Assembly (NCBI GenBank): GCA_964496695.1
Contig: CAZCBE010000018.1
Location: 1 to 64,000, forward strand
DNA: 64,000 bases
Source of the DNA: SXTU01 sp964496695
GTDB lineage: Bacteria; Verrucomicrobiota; Verrucomicrobiia; Limisphaerales; SXTU01
Reading direction: 5' to 3'
Position 1 is the stretch's first letter; each line of letters opens with the position of its first letter. Below are positions 44,623-53,397 of the stretch, piece after piece. Position numbers and translations under genes: made by a program. The notes beneath the pieces are model-generated. The model worked only from the letters and a program-made list of their open reading frames with translations, was not told the DNA's origin and searched no databases.

Positions 44623-44940
44623 TTAACCTCCGGAAACTGCGGTCATGATGGTGACAAGGTCGCCCGGGGCAAGCTGGGTGTCCAGCCCGTCCCGGTCGCG
44701 CATGTGGTGGATGTTCACAAACAGATTGATGTGCCGGCGGAGCGCCCCGGTCTCGTCGCAGATGCTGCGATGCAGCTTGGGGTAAAGCCGCTCCAGCTCG
44801 GTCAGCAGGTCGCGTGGATTCGCCGCCGTGACCGACAACTCGGCCGCGCCGCCGGAGCAATCGCGCAGGGGCGTGGGCACGCTGACGGTGACCGTCGCAA
44901 CGCGGGCCTCGGGTGGCGCGAGGGTGGAGTGGGGAGGCAT
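44623..44940 (-). CDS. MoaD/ThiS-family ubiquitin-like sulfur carrier (105 aa)
   Basis: The short beta-grasp pattern ends with VTIMTAVSGG, the C-terminal Gly-Gly that is adenylated and thiolated in MoaD/ThiS proteins. Upstream PRDLLTELERLYPKLHRSI and INLFVNIHHMRDRDGLDTQL match the family. ATG at 44940 is preferred over an upstream start. No E1-like (MoeB/ThiF) gene is in the window. It is the first gene of a two-gene operon with the BNR protein. It could be a sulfur carrier or, by its diGly tail, a ubiquitin-like modifier. Confidence 0.85.
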   Translation of the reverse strand: MPPHSTLAPPEARVATVTVSVPTPLRDCSGGAAELSVTAANPRDLLTELERLYPKLHRSICDETGALRRHINLFVNIHHMRDRDGLDTQLAPGDLVTIMTAVSGG

Positions 44941-45106
44941 CGAGAAAGTCACGGTTATCAGCAACCTCTCAGACGAGATACCGAGGGCGGAGATGGCTGA
45001 GCAGCCGGGTTCACTGGCGGCGATGCTAAGAAGTTACGCGCCAGCGTCAAAACTTTTTGCGGCCTCGTCCCGGCGTGGACCACATGGGGCAATCTTGACT
45101 CAAAGC

Positions 45107-45140
45107 ACAGCCGTCCGTCGCTTGGGCGACGGACGGCTGT
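45107..45140. terminator. Perfect 15-bp hairpin between htrA and the MoaD-like gene
   Basis: Arms ACAGCCGTCCGTCGC and GCGACGGACGGCTGT with a TTGG loop, no mismatches. It lies 46 bp after the htrA stop, in the minus-strand transcript. The T-run after it is weak (GCTTTGAGTC), so it may work as an RNA-end stabiliser or be a repeat rather than a strong intrinsic terminator. Confidence 0.6.
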
Positions 45141-45186
45141 CAGTGAATCGGCGACGAACCACGCGGCCTGGGCTGGCTGCAACCAG

Positions 45187-46680
45187 TTATCCCTTGCTGG
45201 GCCTGGCTTCCAGCACGAGGAAATGCGTGCCGCCCTGGCTCCACACACGCAACAGCACCTGGCCGCTTTTCACCATCTCGGCCACGCGTGCAGCAGCCTC
45301 GGCGCTGCTCACGGGCAGGCGGTTGATTTCCAGGATCACATCACCTGGGCGCAGGCCGGCTGCGGCGGCGGAAGACAACGGGTCCACGCCTGCGACCAGC
45401 GCTCCCTGAATGTGGCTGGGAACGTTCCGTTGCCGGCGCTCGCGGGCGTCAAGGTCGTCCACGGACACACCGCCGAACAGGCTGGTGCCGGAACTGCGCC
45501 GTGATTCGCTGGATCGCACGCCGGACTTCGCGAGGGCGTTGGCAGGCAGCTCACCGAACTTTACTGCAACGCTTTGCTCCTTGCCGTCGCGGATGAGTTT
45601 GAGCGGGGCCTTGGTGCCCGGCGGCGTCTGGGCAACCATCATGCGGAACTGGCGGCTGTCGCTGAGCGTCTTGCCGTTGAACTCAGTGACCACGTCCCCG
45701 GCCTTCAATCCGGCGTCCTCGGCCGGTGAGCCTTTCGTCACCTCGCCGATGAGCGCTCCGCGGTTTGCGGGCAGCTTGAACTCCTTCGCCAGTTCCGGAG
45801 TAACGGACTGGATCATTACTCCGAGATAGCCGCGCGTGACCTTGCCGTCGGCCACCAGGCGGTCCAGGACATAGCGCGCGAGGTTCACAGGCACGGCAAA
45901 CCCGATGCCCTGGTTGCCGCCGCTGCGGCTCAGGATGGCGGTGTTGATGCCCACGAGCCGGCCGGCCGCGTCCACCAGCGCACCGCCGGAGTTGCCGGGA
46001 TTGATGGAGGCGTCCGTCTGGATGAAGTCCTCATAGTCCACGATGCCCATGCCGCTGCGGCCCTTGGCGCTCACGATGCCCATCGTGACGGCCTGGCCGA
46101 CGCCGAACGGATTGCCAATGGCCAGCACCACGTCACCCACGCCGAGGTTGTCGCTGTCCGTGGCTGTGATGGCCGGAAGCTTTTTGGCCTCGACCTTGAT
46201 TACGGCGAGGTCCGTTTGCGGATCGGTGCCGATGATCTTGGCCGAGTAGGTGGTCCTTTCATCCGCCAGCGCGACCTTGATTTCATCCGCGCCCTCCACG
46301 ACGTGGTTGTTGGTCAGGATGTAGCCGTCTTCGGTGACGATGACGCCGGAGCCCAGGCTCTGCTCACGGCGCTGCTGCGGCGCATTCTGCTGGCCGAAGA
46401 ACTCGCGGAAGAATGGGTCGTCGAAGAACGGAGACATGCGCGCGTTCTCGCGCACGGTCTTGGTGCTGTAGATGTTTACCACGCTGGGGGACACCTTCTT
46501 GATGACCGGACCGAAGGAGAAGGCTGGCTGTGCCTCCGCTGGGATATCACCGGTGTCCGTCTTGAGTTTCGGGGTCGCGGCGAGGAGGTGCGAAACTCCA
46601 TGTGCATCGGTGAAGAACACGCCGAGGGCGAGGCCCGCGGCGAGGCCAAAGGCCAAGGTGAACTTGCTAGAGGTTTTCAT
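45187..46680 (-). CDS. htrA: HtrA/DegQ-type periplasmic serine protease with two PDZ domains (497 aa)
   Basis: A signal sequence/anchor (residues 8-23) is followed by a trypsin-like domain with the full triad: H126 (LTNNHVVEG), D157 (QTDLAVIKV) and S231 (NPGNSGGAL). Loop LA is proline/phenylalanine-rich as in DegP/Q. PDZ1 (about 300-385; GYLGVMIQ, SPAEDAGLKAGDVVTEFNG) and PDZ2 (about 410-490; GALVAGVDPLSSAAAAGLRP). It performs quality control of unfolded envelope proteins (known). It stands alone, with the hairpin downstream. Confidence 0.95.
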   Translation of the reverse strand: MKTSSKFTLAFGLAAGLALGVFFTDAHGVSHLLAATPKLKTDTGDIPAEAQPAFSFGPVIKKVSPSVVNIYSTKTVRENARMSPFFDDPFFREFFGQQNAPQQRREQSLGSGVIVTEDGYILTNNHVVEGADEIKVALADERTTYSAKIIGTDPQTDLAVIKVEAKKLPAITATDSDNLGVGDVVLAIGNPFGVGQAVTMGIVSAKGRSGMGIVDYEDFIQTDASINPGNSGGALVDAAGRLVGINTAILSRSGGNQGIGFAVPVNLARYVLDRLVADGKVTRGYLGVMIQSVTPELAKEFKLPANRGALIGEVTKGSPAEDAGLKAGDVVTEFNGKTLSDSRQFRMMVAQTPPGTKAPLKLIRDGKEQSVAVKFGELPANALAKSGVRSSESRRSSGTSLFGGVSVDDLDARERRQRNVPSHIQGALVAGVDPLSSAAAAGLRPGDVILEINRLPVSSAEAAARVAEMVKSGQVLLRVWSQGGTHFLVLEARPSKG

Positions 46681-46942
46681 AGGTCAGGTTTTGTTGAATC
46701 GGTTTCCCTGCGCCTGGGAGCTATGACCAGGACGCGGGTCTGGTTGGTCTATTGGCAGGAACCATGCCCGCCGTTCCTCTGGGTCTTAAGCGTTGAATTT
46801 CAGTGGGTTGCGCAAAGGCGTGGTCCATGAAGCAAGCCCCATCGGGAAATTCTGACACAGCTGCGGGTCAGGGTTGCACGCCCCTGTTGGCGTCGGAAGC
46901 GGACTAGTCAGGAGATTCAGGCTCCGCTGCTTGCCTCGGCAC

Positions 46943-48202
46943 TCACTCGCCGATGCAATACAGCTTGTCACCCCCGCGCAGGAACAGGTCCTTGCCGGAG
47001 AACACCGGGCTGGCACCCGAGCCGGCGGGCAGGCGGTTGCGACCCACCAGCCGCGCTTCGCGCGTCGCTTCGAGCACGACGGTCTCGCCCTTGTTGGAAC
47101 TGAGGAACAGGTGTTTGCCCGCCAGCGTGAGGCTGGCATAGACGAGCGGTCCGGCGTTGGCCTCGCCTTCGAAGAGCTTGCGCTCCTTGAGCAGGGATTC
47201 CTGCGCGTCTTTCCCTCGCGTGTCGAAGGCGAATAGTTCGCCCACCCCATTGATCATGAACAGCGTGTGGTCGTGCAACAGGGGCGAGCCGAACACCTCG
47301 CCGCCGACCATGCCGCTCCACACTTCCGTTTCCTTGAAGGCGGCGTTGAGCCGGAGCGCGGTGAGCGTGCCATCCCCAAAGCAAACGACCCCCTCGCCGA
47401 GGGGCATCGGGCTGGAGTGGATCGCGCGGCCGATGTCGCTGTTGAGGCTCTTGCCGTCGGTGACGCGCACAACGTCGCCATTGGGGGTGACGACCACTTC
47501 CACATCGCCAACCTTCAGGCTGGTTGGCGTGCCATAGGAAGACCGCGCCTCGGTGTTCACCCAGAGCTGCTTGCCCGTGGCGGGGTCGAGGGCGTAGAGG
47601 TTGCTGACGTGGGCGATCAGTTTCCCCGCGACGAGGATGGGCGACGAACTGCGTCCGTAACCGGTGGTGGGGTCGGCCACGATGCCCACGGTCCACTGAC
47701 GTTTGCCCTCCAGATCGAACGCGCAAATGATCCCGTTGCCAAAGACCGCGTAAATGCTTTTGCCATCGGTGAGCGGCGTGGCTGCGGCCAGGCCGGAGCC
47801 GTCCGGGGGGACTTCATACTTTTGCGCCGCAGCGCGGGCAGCCTCGTCGGCGAGGTTGGCGGGCTTCACTTGAGCCTTCCACCGCACCTTGCCGTCGGCC
47901 CGGTCGAGGCAGACCAGCAAGTCCGGCTCCGAGGTGACGAAGACGAATTTGTCCGTGACGATGGGCGACGAAAAGCTCCGGCCCACGACCGTCGCCCACC
48001 GCACGTTCTTCGTCGCCGACCACTCCGTCACGGGCGTGGCTCCGGGAAACCGGCCGCTGCCATCCCCGCGCCAGCCGAAGGCACGCTGGGTGGTGGGGCG
48101 GAAGTCCGGTGCGCCGAGAGGAGCCTCGGCCGACCAAGCGGTGATGACCGCCGCAGAACACAAGAGCACAGCGGCGAAAACAGGACGCAGGCAGTTTGGC
48201 AT
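46943..48202 (-). CDS. Secreted PQQ-like/BamB-type beta-propeller protein, paralogue 1 (419 aa)
   Basis: Signal peptide MPNCLRPVFAAVLLCSAAVI, then the shared entry motif GWRGDGSGRFPGATPVTEW. Repeated PQQ blades (LVCLDRADGKVRW, LYALDPATGKQLW, LFAFDTRGKDAQE) make an outward-facing eight-bladed type propeller without the catalytic residues of PQQ dehydrogenases. The C-terminus is DKLYCIGE. The start at 48202 gives the signal peptide; the longer open frame upstream reads the neighbour out of frame. It is the last of three tandem paralogues, 22 bp after the second. They may be substrate-binding or assembly factors; the trio is an outer-envelope cassette by inference. Confidence 0.82.
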   Translation of the reverse strand: MPNCLRPVFAAVLLCSAAVITAWSAEAPLGAPDFRPTTQRAFGWRGDGSGRFPGATPVTEWSATKNVRWATVVGRSFSSPIVTDKFVFVTSEPDLLVCLDRADGKVRWKAQVKPANLADEAARAAAQKYEVPPDGSGLAAATPLTDGKSIYAVFGNGIICAFDLEGKRQWTVGIVADPTTGYGRSSSPILVAGKLIAHVSNLYALDPATGKQLWVNTEARSSYGTPTSLKVGDVEVVVTPNGDVVRVTDGKSLNSDIGRAIHSSPMPLGEGVVCFGDGTLTALRLNAAFKETEVWSGMVGGEVFGSPLLHDHTLFMINGVGELFAFDTRGKDAQESLLKERKLFEGEANAGPLVYASLTLAGKHLFLSSNKGETVVLEATREARLVGRNRLPAGSGASPVFSGKDLFLRGGDKLYCIGE

Positions 48203-48224
48203 GTCACATTCCCGGTATGGCGGA

Positions 48225-50486
48225 CTACTTCTCCTCGATCGAATACAAGTATTCTTCCCCGCGCAGGAACAGGGTCTTTCCCGCGAAGTAGGGCGAGGAA
48301 TAAAACGATTCCTGATGGCAGGGGTTTCCGCCCTGGCCGGTGAAGTGCAGGTTTTCGAGGACGTTCTTGCCGAGTTCCTTGAACTGGGGCCCCGGCTGGA
48401 GGATGTGCGTGTAGCCCGCGTCATCGGTGAGGTAGATGTTTTTCCCGCCCAGCGCGGGGCTGGCCGTCACGCCGTAGAGATAACGGTTGAAGCGGTTGTA
48501 ACCGTCCAGCCATTGGCGGTAGAGGGATTTCCGGCCCGCGGGATCAACGGCAGTCAGGCCGCCGCTCATCTCGACGGCATAGACGATTCCGTCCACATAC
48601 AGCGGCGAGGCGATGGCAAAGATCGGCCCGCGCATCGTCATGCTGACTTCCTTGCCGTCCGGTGCCCACAGCGTTTCAGCCTTGGAACCAGCCGCCGTGC
48701 TGGCAGGAAGTTTGACGGAGATGAAAGAAACGGTCTCCTTGTGGCCGCGAAAGCGGAACGGATTGAACATCACGCCGTTCTCCACAATCGGCGTCGCCTC
48801 GGCGAAATAACTGTCGAGGTGGTTCGGGCACAATTCGGTTCCGTCCGAGGCGCGATGGACGAACTTCTTGCCGATGATGACGCTCTCGCCACCGATCCTG
48901 ACGTGGACCGGCGAGGTGCCGCAAAACTGGTTCTGCCAGTCGCTGGGCGTGTTCCGCCACAGCTCCCGGCCGGTCTTCGCATCGAAGGCGTAGAGTGACT
49001 TGTTGGCCGCGAAGATCAGCTTGCCGTCCACGAGCGTGGGCGAGGTGTGGTTGCCGTGTTCCTGTGAGCCGAAGGTGTCGTGGCGGCTCCAAACGCGTTT
49101 GCCGTCGAGGTCGAAGCACGCGATGACATAGCCACCCGGGCCCTTCATACCACCGCCGCAGGTCCAGTAAACATGAGTGCCGTCGCTGCACGGCGTGCCA
49201 TTGCTGGCCGAAACCTCGTTGTCGTGCATGGCCGGATACTTTTTCCGGTTCATCATGGCAAAGGCCAGATGCACCGCCCGCTCGGCTTCAAGCTTGGCCT
49301 TGAGCTGCTTGTCCAGTGCCGCCGCTTCGCCCGGGGGAAGCCCTGCCAGAAATCGGGAGGCGTTGAAGGCGGCGACCACCTCCGCATTCAGCGCACTGAG
49401 CTTGGCCAGCATGGGTTCGATCTTTTCCTTGATGGGCGGCTCGGCACGCTCCTCAGCGGTCATGCCGTCGTAGGGCGTGCTGGATTGCAGCCACAGCACC
49501 TTGCCATCCCGTTTGCTGATGCACATCAAGTCCGAGATGCCGGAGCCGACAAAAATCTTGTCGCCCACCACAATGGGCTGCGACGTGCTCCGCCCGGTCA
49601 TGCGTGTCATCCAGTTGATGTTCTTCGTCTCGTAGCTGACGGGCGCGATGGGCGTGAAATAGGCCGCCACCAGCCATTTGCTGAGCCAGCGGCCATCGTA
49701 ATTTTTGCCCAGCCCGTCCGCCGTGCTGACCTTCACCAGCAGCCGGTTCCAGCCCTTGGCCAGCGTGACCTCGAAGGCCTTGCCCCGGCGCTTCGGGTCG
49801 AGGTCGGTGGGCTGGCCATTGAGCCAGCACCGGCCGGCGGCACCGTCGAAGGGAACCTGCAGTTGCACCCGGGCCTCGGCCGGCGAGTGGATGTAGGTAT
49901 GCGCGTAGGCAACCTTGTTGCTGAAATCACCCTCGATCTTCACGGTCGAAACGCCCTCGACGGTGAGCTTGCCGAACGTGAAGAGGAAATCCACGTAGCT
50001 CTGGCCGCAGGTGCCCTCGTTGTGATCGTGGCGGCTTTGCGTTTCGATGCCGACGCGCAGGGGCTTCCAAACCGCCGTGCCCGCCTTGGCGTCCCTGGCC
50101 GGCTCGGCCTTCGCTTCGCCGCCGAGGAAGTCGCGGTCGAAGTCTTTCACCGGGTCCTCCAAATTGAACGGCCCGGCCACGAGCCAGTCCTTGATGGTGA
50201 AATACTCGAGCGGCTGGCTGTCCGCGCCCGGTTCGCCGGCGGGCTTCGCCGCCTGGTAACGCAGCTCGCTGGTGATGCCTTTGACGCGTCGGCTCCACGT
50301 CATGGGCGGAGTCGCGCCCGGGAACCGGCCGGTCCAGTCACCGCGCCAGCCGACGGGGCGCTCCGGAGAGGGGTAAAACTGGGGTGAGCCCATGGGGGCG
50401 GCGGTGTCCGCTGCGAACAGAGCCGCACCGGAGGCGCATACAAGCAAGGCGGCTGCACACAACCGCGAAAAGGTGACGATGGTCAT
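48225..50486 (-). CDS. Secreted PQQ-like propeller protein with extra N-terminal domain, paralogue 2 (753 aa)
   Basis: Signal peptide (ATG at 50486; ALFAADTAAPMGSPQFYPSP near the cleavage region) and the entry motif GWRGDWTGRFPGATPPMTW. Residues ~60-260 form a jelly-roll-like domain absent from the other two paralogues (YFTIKDWLVAGPFNLEDP, KGWNRLLVKVSTADGLGKN), typical of sugar-binding or DUF-type carbohydrate modules. Then PQQ blades (LMCISKRDGKVLW, IACFDLDGKRVW, LYAFDAKTGRELW, LTAVDPAGRKSLYR), ending with SIEEK. It starts 1 bp after the stop of paralogue 3 and 22 bp before paralogue 1. Confidence 0.83.
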   Translation of the reverse strand: MTIVTFSRLCAAALLVCASGAALFAADTAAPMGSPQFYPSPERPVGWRGDWTGRFPGATPPMTWSRRVKGITSELRYQAAKPAGEPGADSQPLEYFTIKDWLVAGPFNLEDPVKDFDRDFLGGEAKAEPARDAKAGTAVWKPLRVGIETQSRHDHNEGTCGQSYVDFLFTFGKLTVEGVSTVKIEGDFSNKVAYAHTYIHSPAEARVQLQVPFDGAAGRCWLNGQPTDLDPKRRGKAFEVTLAKGWNRLLVKVSTADGLGKNYDGRWLSKWLVAAYFTPIAPVSYETKNINWMTRMTGRSTSQPIVVGDKIFVGSGISDLMCISKRDGKVLWLQSSTPYDGMTAEERAEPPIKEKIEPMLAKLSALNAEVVAAFNASRFLAGLPPGEAAALDKQLKAKLEAERAVHLAFAMMNRKKYPAMHDNEVSASNGTPCSDGTHVYWTCGGGMKGPGGYVIACFDLDGKRVWSRHDTFGSQEHGNHTSPTLVDGKLIFAANKSLYAFDAKTGRELWRNTPSDWQNQFCGTSPVHVRIGGESVIIGKKFVHRASDGTELCPNHLDSYFAEATPIVENGVMFNPFRFRGHKETVSFISVKLPASTAAGSKAETLWAPDGKEVSMTMRGPIFAIASPLYVDGIVYAVEMSGGLTAVDPAGRKSLYRQWLDGYNRFNRYLYGVTASPALGGKNIYLTDDAGYTHILQPGPQFKELGKNVLENLHFTGQGGNPCHQESFYSSPYFAGKTLFLRGEEYLYSIEEK

Positions 50487-50487
50487 G

Positions 50488-52101
50488 TTATTTATCCCCG
50501 ATGCAACAGAGATGGCCCGGCGTGCGGTAATACATTCGCGACCCTTCGAAGACCGGCGTGGCGAGCATCTGCGCCTGCTCCTTGCCGTCCTTGGATTCCC
50601 CGAGGAAGTTCTGCGCCACCAGCTTGTATTCGCGGCCGGGCTGCAAGACGAGCGTCGTGCCCTGGTTGTCCATCAGGTAAAGGTGTTTCCCCGCGAGCGT
50701 CGGGCTGGCGGAGCAGCCGGCCCAGTCCCAGTAATGGGTGCGCGGCTTGAGCGGGAGCACCTTGCGATACACCACGGCACCGGTCGCCGCATCATTGACG
50801 ACCAGGCCGCCGCCCTGCGTGAGCTGGTAGATGAGGCCGTCCACGAGGAGCGGCGAGGCCACATAGCCGCGGTCGAAGGGATTCTTCTGCTTGTCCACGA
50901 TGAGTTCGTCATCGGCCCATTGCTCCTTGAGTTCGTAAGCGACCGTGAGCTTGCCGCTGTCCGTGCTTGCGGGGACCTTGAACGCCTTCAGGCCCTTCGT
51001 CTTGTCGTTATACTTGGGATAACCTCCGTAGGCGAAAATCGTGTCGCCTTCCACAACCGGCGTCGCCACGGCGTCACCGAACGCGCCCTTGTCCCAGACC
51101 GGCTGGCCGTCCCGGACCCGGGCGAAGAAACCCCACTGAAACCCGGCGACGAGTTCGCCGCCGGACTCGACGCGGAAGAGCGACCCGTAGGTGTTGAAGG
51201 CCTTCGCGGCATTGGTCCAGGCGAGCTTGCCGGAAGCCACCTCGTAGGCGCGCAACTCATTGGCCCACACGACCAGCCGGTTGCCGATGAGCAGCGGGCT
51301 GGCGAAGTTACCGTGCTCGCTGCCGCCGCCGCGACCGTGCGTGATCCACTGGCGATTGCCGTCGAGGTCATAGCACGCGGAGACGCCCGTGGTGTAGAAG
51401 ACGCAGACGTGCTTGCCGTCGCTGGTGGGCGTCTGGCCGGCGAAGCCGAAGACCGCCTGGCCCCAATAGCGGGCGAACAATTTCTTATCTATGGCCAGTT
51501 GCTCCTTCTCGATTTGCTTTTCGAGGTCGCGCTTGCGCTTGAGCGCGGGTTCCAGCGGACGCGAGGCGGCAGTCATGGCCGCAGGCATCCGGGCGTTGAG
51601 GGCCGCGACGGTATCCGTGTTGGCCTTGGTCAGTTCGGCGAGCAGCGGCGTGAGCTTTTCGGCATAGGCCGGGTTCGCCTTGCGCTCCTCCTCGCTCAGC
51701 CCCTCGAACTCGGGGTTCGAGCGAATCCACAGGACGCGACCGGTCTGCTTGTCCAGGCAGACGAGGTCGAAGACTTCGGACGTGACGAAGATGCGATCCC
51801 CCACGATGACCGGGCTCCCGGTGCTGGCGTTGGGCAGGGGCGCCATCCAGACGATGCCCTTGGTGGTGTAGCCGGCTCCGTTGGTCACCCGTTCCCACGA
51901 AGTCGGCGGCGTTGCGCCGGGATAACGGCCGGAACCATCCCCGCGCCAGCCGATGGGGCGTTCCGGTGACGGGGCAAACTGAGGGGAGCCGAGCGGGGCC
52001 GGGGCGGCCAGGGCGGGGGAAATGCAGGCCAGCATCAACGCGCCGAGCAGGGAGAGGACGTTGATTCCGTCGCGCGCGCGCGGGTTTTCATCGGTGGCCA
52101 T
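50488..52101 (-). CDS. Secreted PQQ-like propeller protein, paralogue 3 (537 aa)
   Basis: Signal peptide (INVLSLLGALMLACISPALA, after a short charged N-terminus) and the entry motif GWRGDGSGRYPGATPPTSW. Blades include LVCLDKQTGRVLW, SACYDLDGNRQW, LRAYEVASGKLAW and a C-terminal HLCCIGDK. A central charged helical stretch (EEERKANPAYAEKLTPLLAE) interrupts the repeat. It is first in the operon and lies 1 bp from the second gene, so all three are probably made together. The three share a C-terminal YCIGE/SIEEK/CCIGDK-type ending. Confidence 0.83.
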   Translation of the reverse strand: MATDENPRARDGINVLSLLGALMLACISPALAAPAPLGSPQFAPSPERPIGWRGDGSGRYPGATPPTSWERVTNGAGYTTKGIVWMAPLPNASTGSPVIVGDRIFVTSEVFDLVCLDKQTGRVLWIRSNPEFEGLSEEERKANPAYAEKLTPLLAELTKANTDTVAALNARMPAAMTAASRPLEPALKRKRDLEKQIEKEQLAIDKKLFARYWGQAVFGFAGQTPTSDGKHVCVFYTTGVSACYDLDGNRQWITHGRGGGSEHGNFASPLLIGNRLVVWANELRAYEVASGKLAWTNAAKAFNTYGSLFRVESGGELVAGFQWGFFARVRDGQPVWDKGAFGDAVATPVVEGDTIFAYGGYPKYNDKTKGLKAFKVPASTDSGKLTVAYELKEQWADDELIVDKQKNPFDRGYVASPLLVDGLIYQLTQGGGLVVNDAATGAVVYRKVLPLKPRTHYWDWAGCSASPTLAGKHLYLMDNQGTTLVLQPGREYKLVAQNFLGESKDGKEQAQMLATPVFEGSRMYYRTPGHLCCIGDK

Positions 52102-52246
52102 GCGGATGAGATTACGCGGAGGCTGGGGGGCGTCAATGGCAGCGGCGAACGGTCAGGTGTTCAGGAGTTGGAGCAACTTTCGCATCGCGAGGTTTGTGAA
52201 CGGCAGTGACAAGGCCGGTCGCAGAAGTTAGCGTGCGGTCGTCAAC

Positions 52247-52456
52247 ATGAGACGTCGTCCATCCGCCCTCAGCCCTGAGCAAGCCCGCCGCTGGGCGCTT
52301 CGGCTGACCGCCCGCGTCGAGCAGGTGCTGGCGGCGCATCCCGAGGCGGACCGGGACAATGTCCGCCACACGCTGATCCTGCTGGAGCAGCCGCCGCTTG
52401 AACGCCTGCAAAGGAGCCTCATCCGTGGCCGCGCCACTGCCCTTCGCCGAAAGTGA
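52247..52456 (+). CDS. Small basic helical protein, partner of the nucleotidyltransferase (69 aa)
   Basis: MRRRPSALSPEQARRWALRL, then EADRDNVRHTLILLEQPPLERLQRSL. A short, arginine-rich helical protein overlapping the next gene by 32 bp; the AAGGAG (52411-52416) that serves the downstream GTG lies inside it. A small protein overlapping a minimal nucleotidyltransferase is the layout of MNT-type toxin-antitoxin pairs (inference). No DNA-binding motif is certain. Confidence 0.5.
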   Translation: MRRRPSALSPEQARRWALRLTARVEQVLAAHPEADRDNVRHTLILLEQPPLERLQRSLIRGRATALRRK

Positions 52457-52940
52457 AGTCCGCCTCCTGACCGCGCTCTTGCAGGCTCGGGTCCGGTTTA
52501 TGGTGGTGGGACTTTCCGCTGCGACGATGCAGGGCGCGCCGGTTGTCACGCAGGACGTGGACCTATGGTTTGAAAAGCTGGGCGATCTAAAGATTTCACG
52601 GGCGTTGCAGACTGTCGGAGCGGCCTACGTTCCGCCGAGCCATTTGAATCCACCGATGCTGGCGGGCACGGGCGCGGAACTCTTTGACATCGTCCTGCGG
52701 ATGGACGGACTCGGAGCGTTCGCCAGCGAACTCAAACACTGTGTGGATGTTCCGCTGGGACCGCACAAGCTCAAGGTGCTGTCCCTCGAACGCATCCTCG
52801 TCAGCAAAGTGGCTGCGAATCGTGCCAAGGACAAGCTGACGATTCCCGTGCTGCGCGATGCCCTGGCCGCCACAACGGCAGTCAAACCGACCGGCGGGAA
52901 ACGGAAGCCAAAACGGGCCGCCCGGCGGAGCCAGCCATGA
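52425..52940 (+). CDS. Minimal nucleotidyltransferase-like (DUF6036/AbiEii-type) protein (171 aa)
   Basis: GTG at 52425 is 8 nt after AAGGAG. The motif MVVGLSAATMQGAPVVTQDVDLWFE (cited in part: GLSAATMQG then TQDVDLWFE) is a nucleotidyltransferase signature with D-x-D. LSLERILVSKVAANRAKDKL is typical of DUF6036-like proteins. It is short, soluble, with a basic tail (KRKPKRAARRS). Proteins of this type act as nucleotidyltransferase toxins or antitoxins (known class). The overlapping 69-aa gene upstream is the obvious partner. Confidence 0.7.
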   Translation: MAAPLPFAESEVRLLTALLQARVRFMVVGLSAATMQGAPVVTQDVDLWFEKLGDLKISRALQTVGAAYVPPSHLNPPMLAGTGAELFDIVLRMDGLGAFASELKHCVDVPLGPHKLKVLSLERILVSKVAANRAKDKLTIPVLRDALAATTAVKPTGGKRKPKRAARRSQP

Positions 52941-53244
52941 GAGCCAACCTTGGTGGAGTGCAGTTCCGGGCAACGGCTTCCAGGTTCCTGGCACCCTTCT
53001 CAAATCGGGATGCTGCGGCGTGCGTGAGCTCTGGACGGCAGACCGCGATTTCTCTCTGTTCCCGAAACTCCGGACCCGGAACCCGCTGGTGGGGAAGTGA
53101 AAAACGGGCTGAAATCTGGGTATCTGCTCGGGCAAGAATTGCCCGATGAGGGCTAGTGCGTGTGAGGGTGGATACCGCAGCGAAGGCGATGAAGGAAGAG
53201 CGATTCTGCCAGGCTGATTTCACTCCCGAGGACGATTCGCTTCA
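52941..53244. other. Region downstream of the nucleotidyltransferase, no gene recognised
   Basis: Roughly 300 bp of noncoding sequence with short spurious frames. It leads into the partial duplicate at 53245-53397 on the minus strand. Confidence 0.35.
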
Positions 53245-53397
53245 GAATGGCGGCTTCGCATTTGCTACATCCGTGAACAACTGCTCCGCTACCGACTTGA
53301 GATGTGCGCCATTGGGACCCCGTGCGAGCAATGGCTTCACCGGCTCCATGCGGGGCGGGAGTTCAGCTTGCAGGCGGGGGAGAGCGGGGAGCTGGTC
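53245..53397 (-). pseudogene. Partial duplicate of the 3' end of the neighbouring secreted-protein gene
   Basis: This minus-strand frame reads DQLPALPRLQAELPPRMEPV, then GPNGAHLKSVAEQLFTDVAN. The complete gene just upstream has NQLPALQRLERELRHRLESV, then QLGHLRLTAGQLLTNAATAK in the same order. It is a ~50-codon diverged copy, in another frame from the intact gene. The final residues of the intact gene (RPAPRSPPPAS) are read across the start of this copy, so the gene end has been replaced by the duplicate. Confidence 0.7.
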
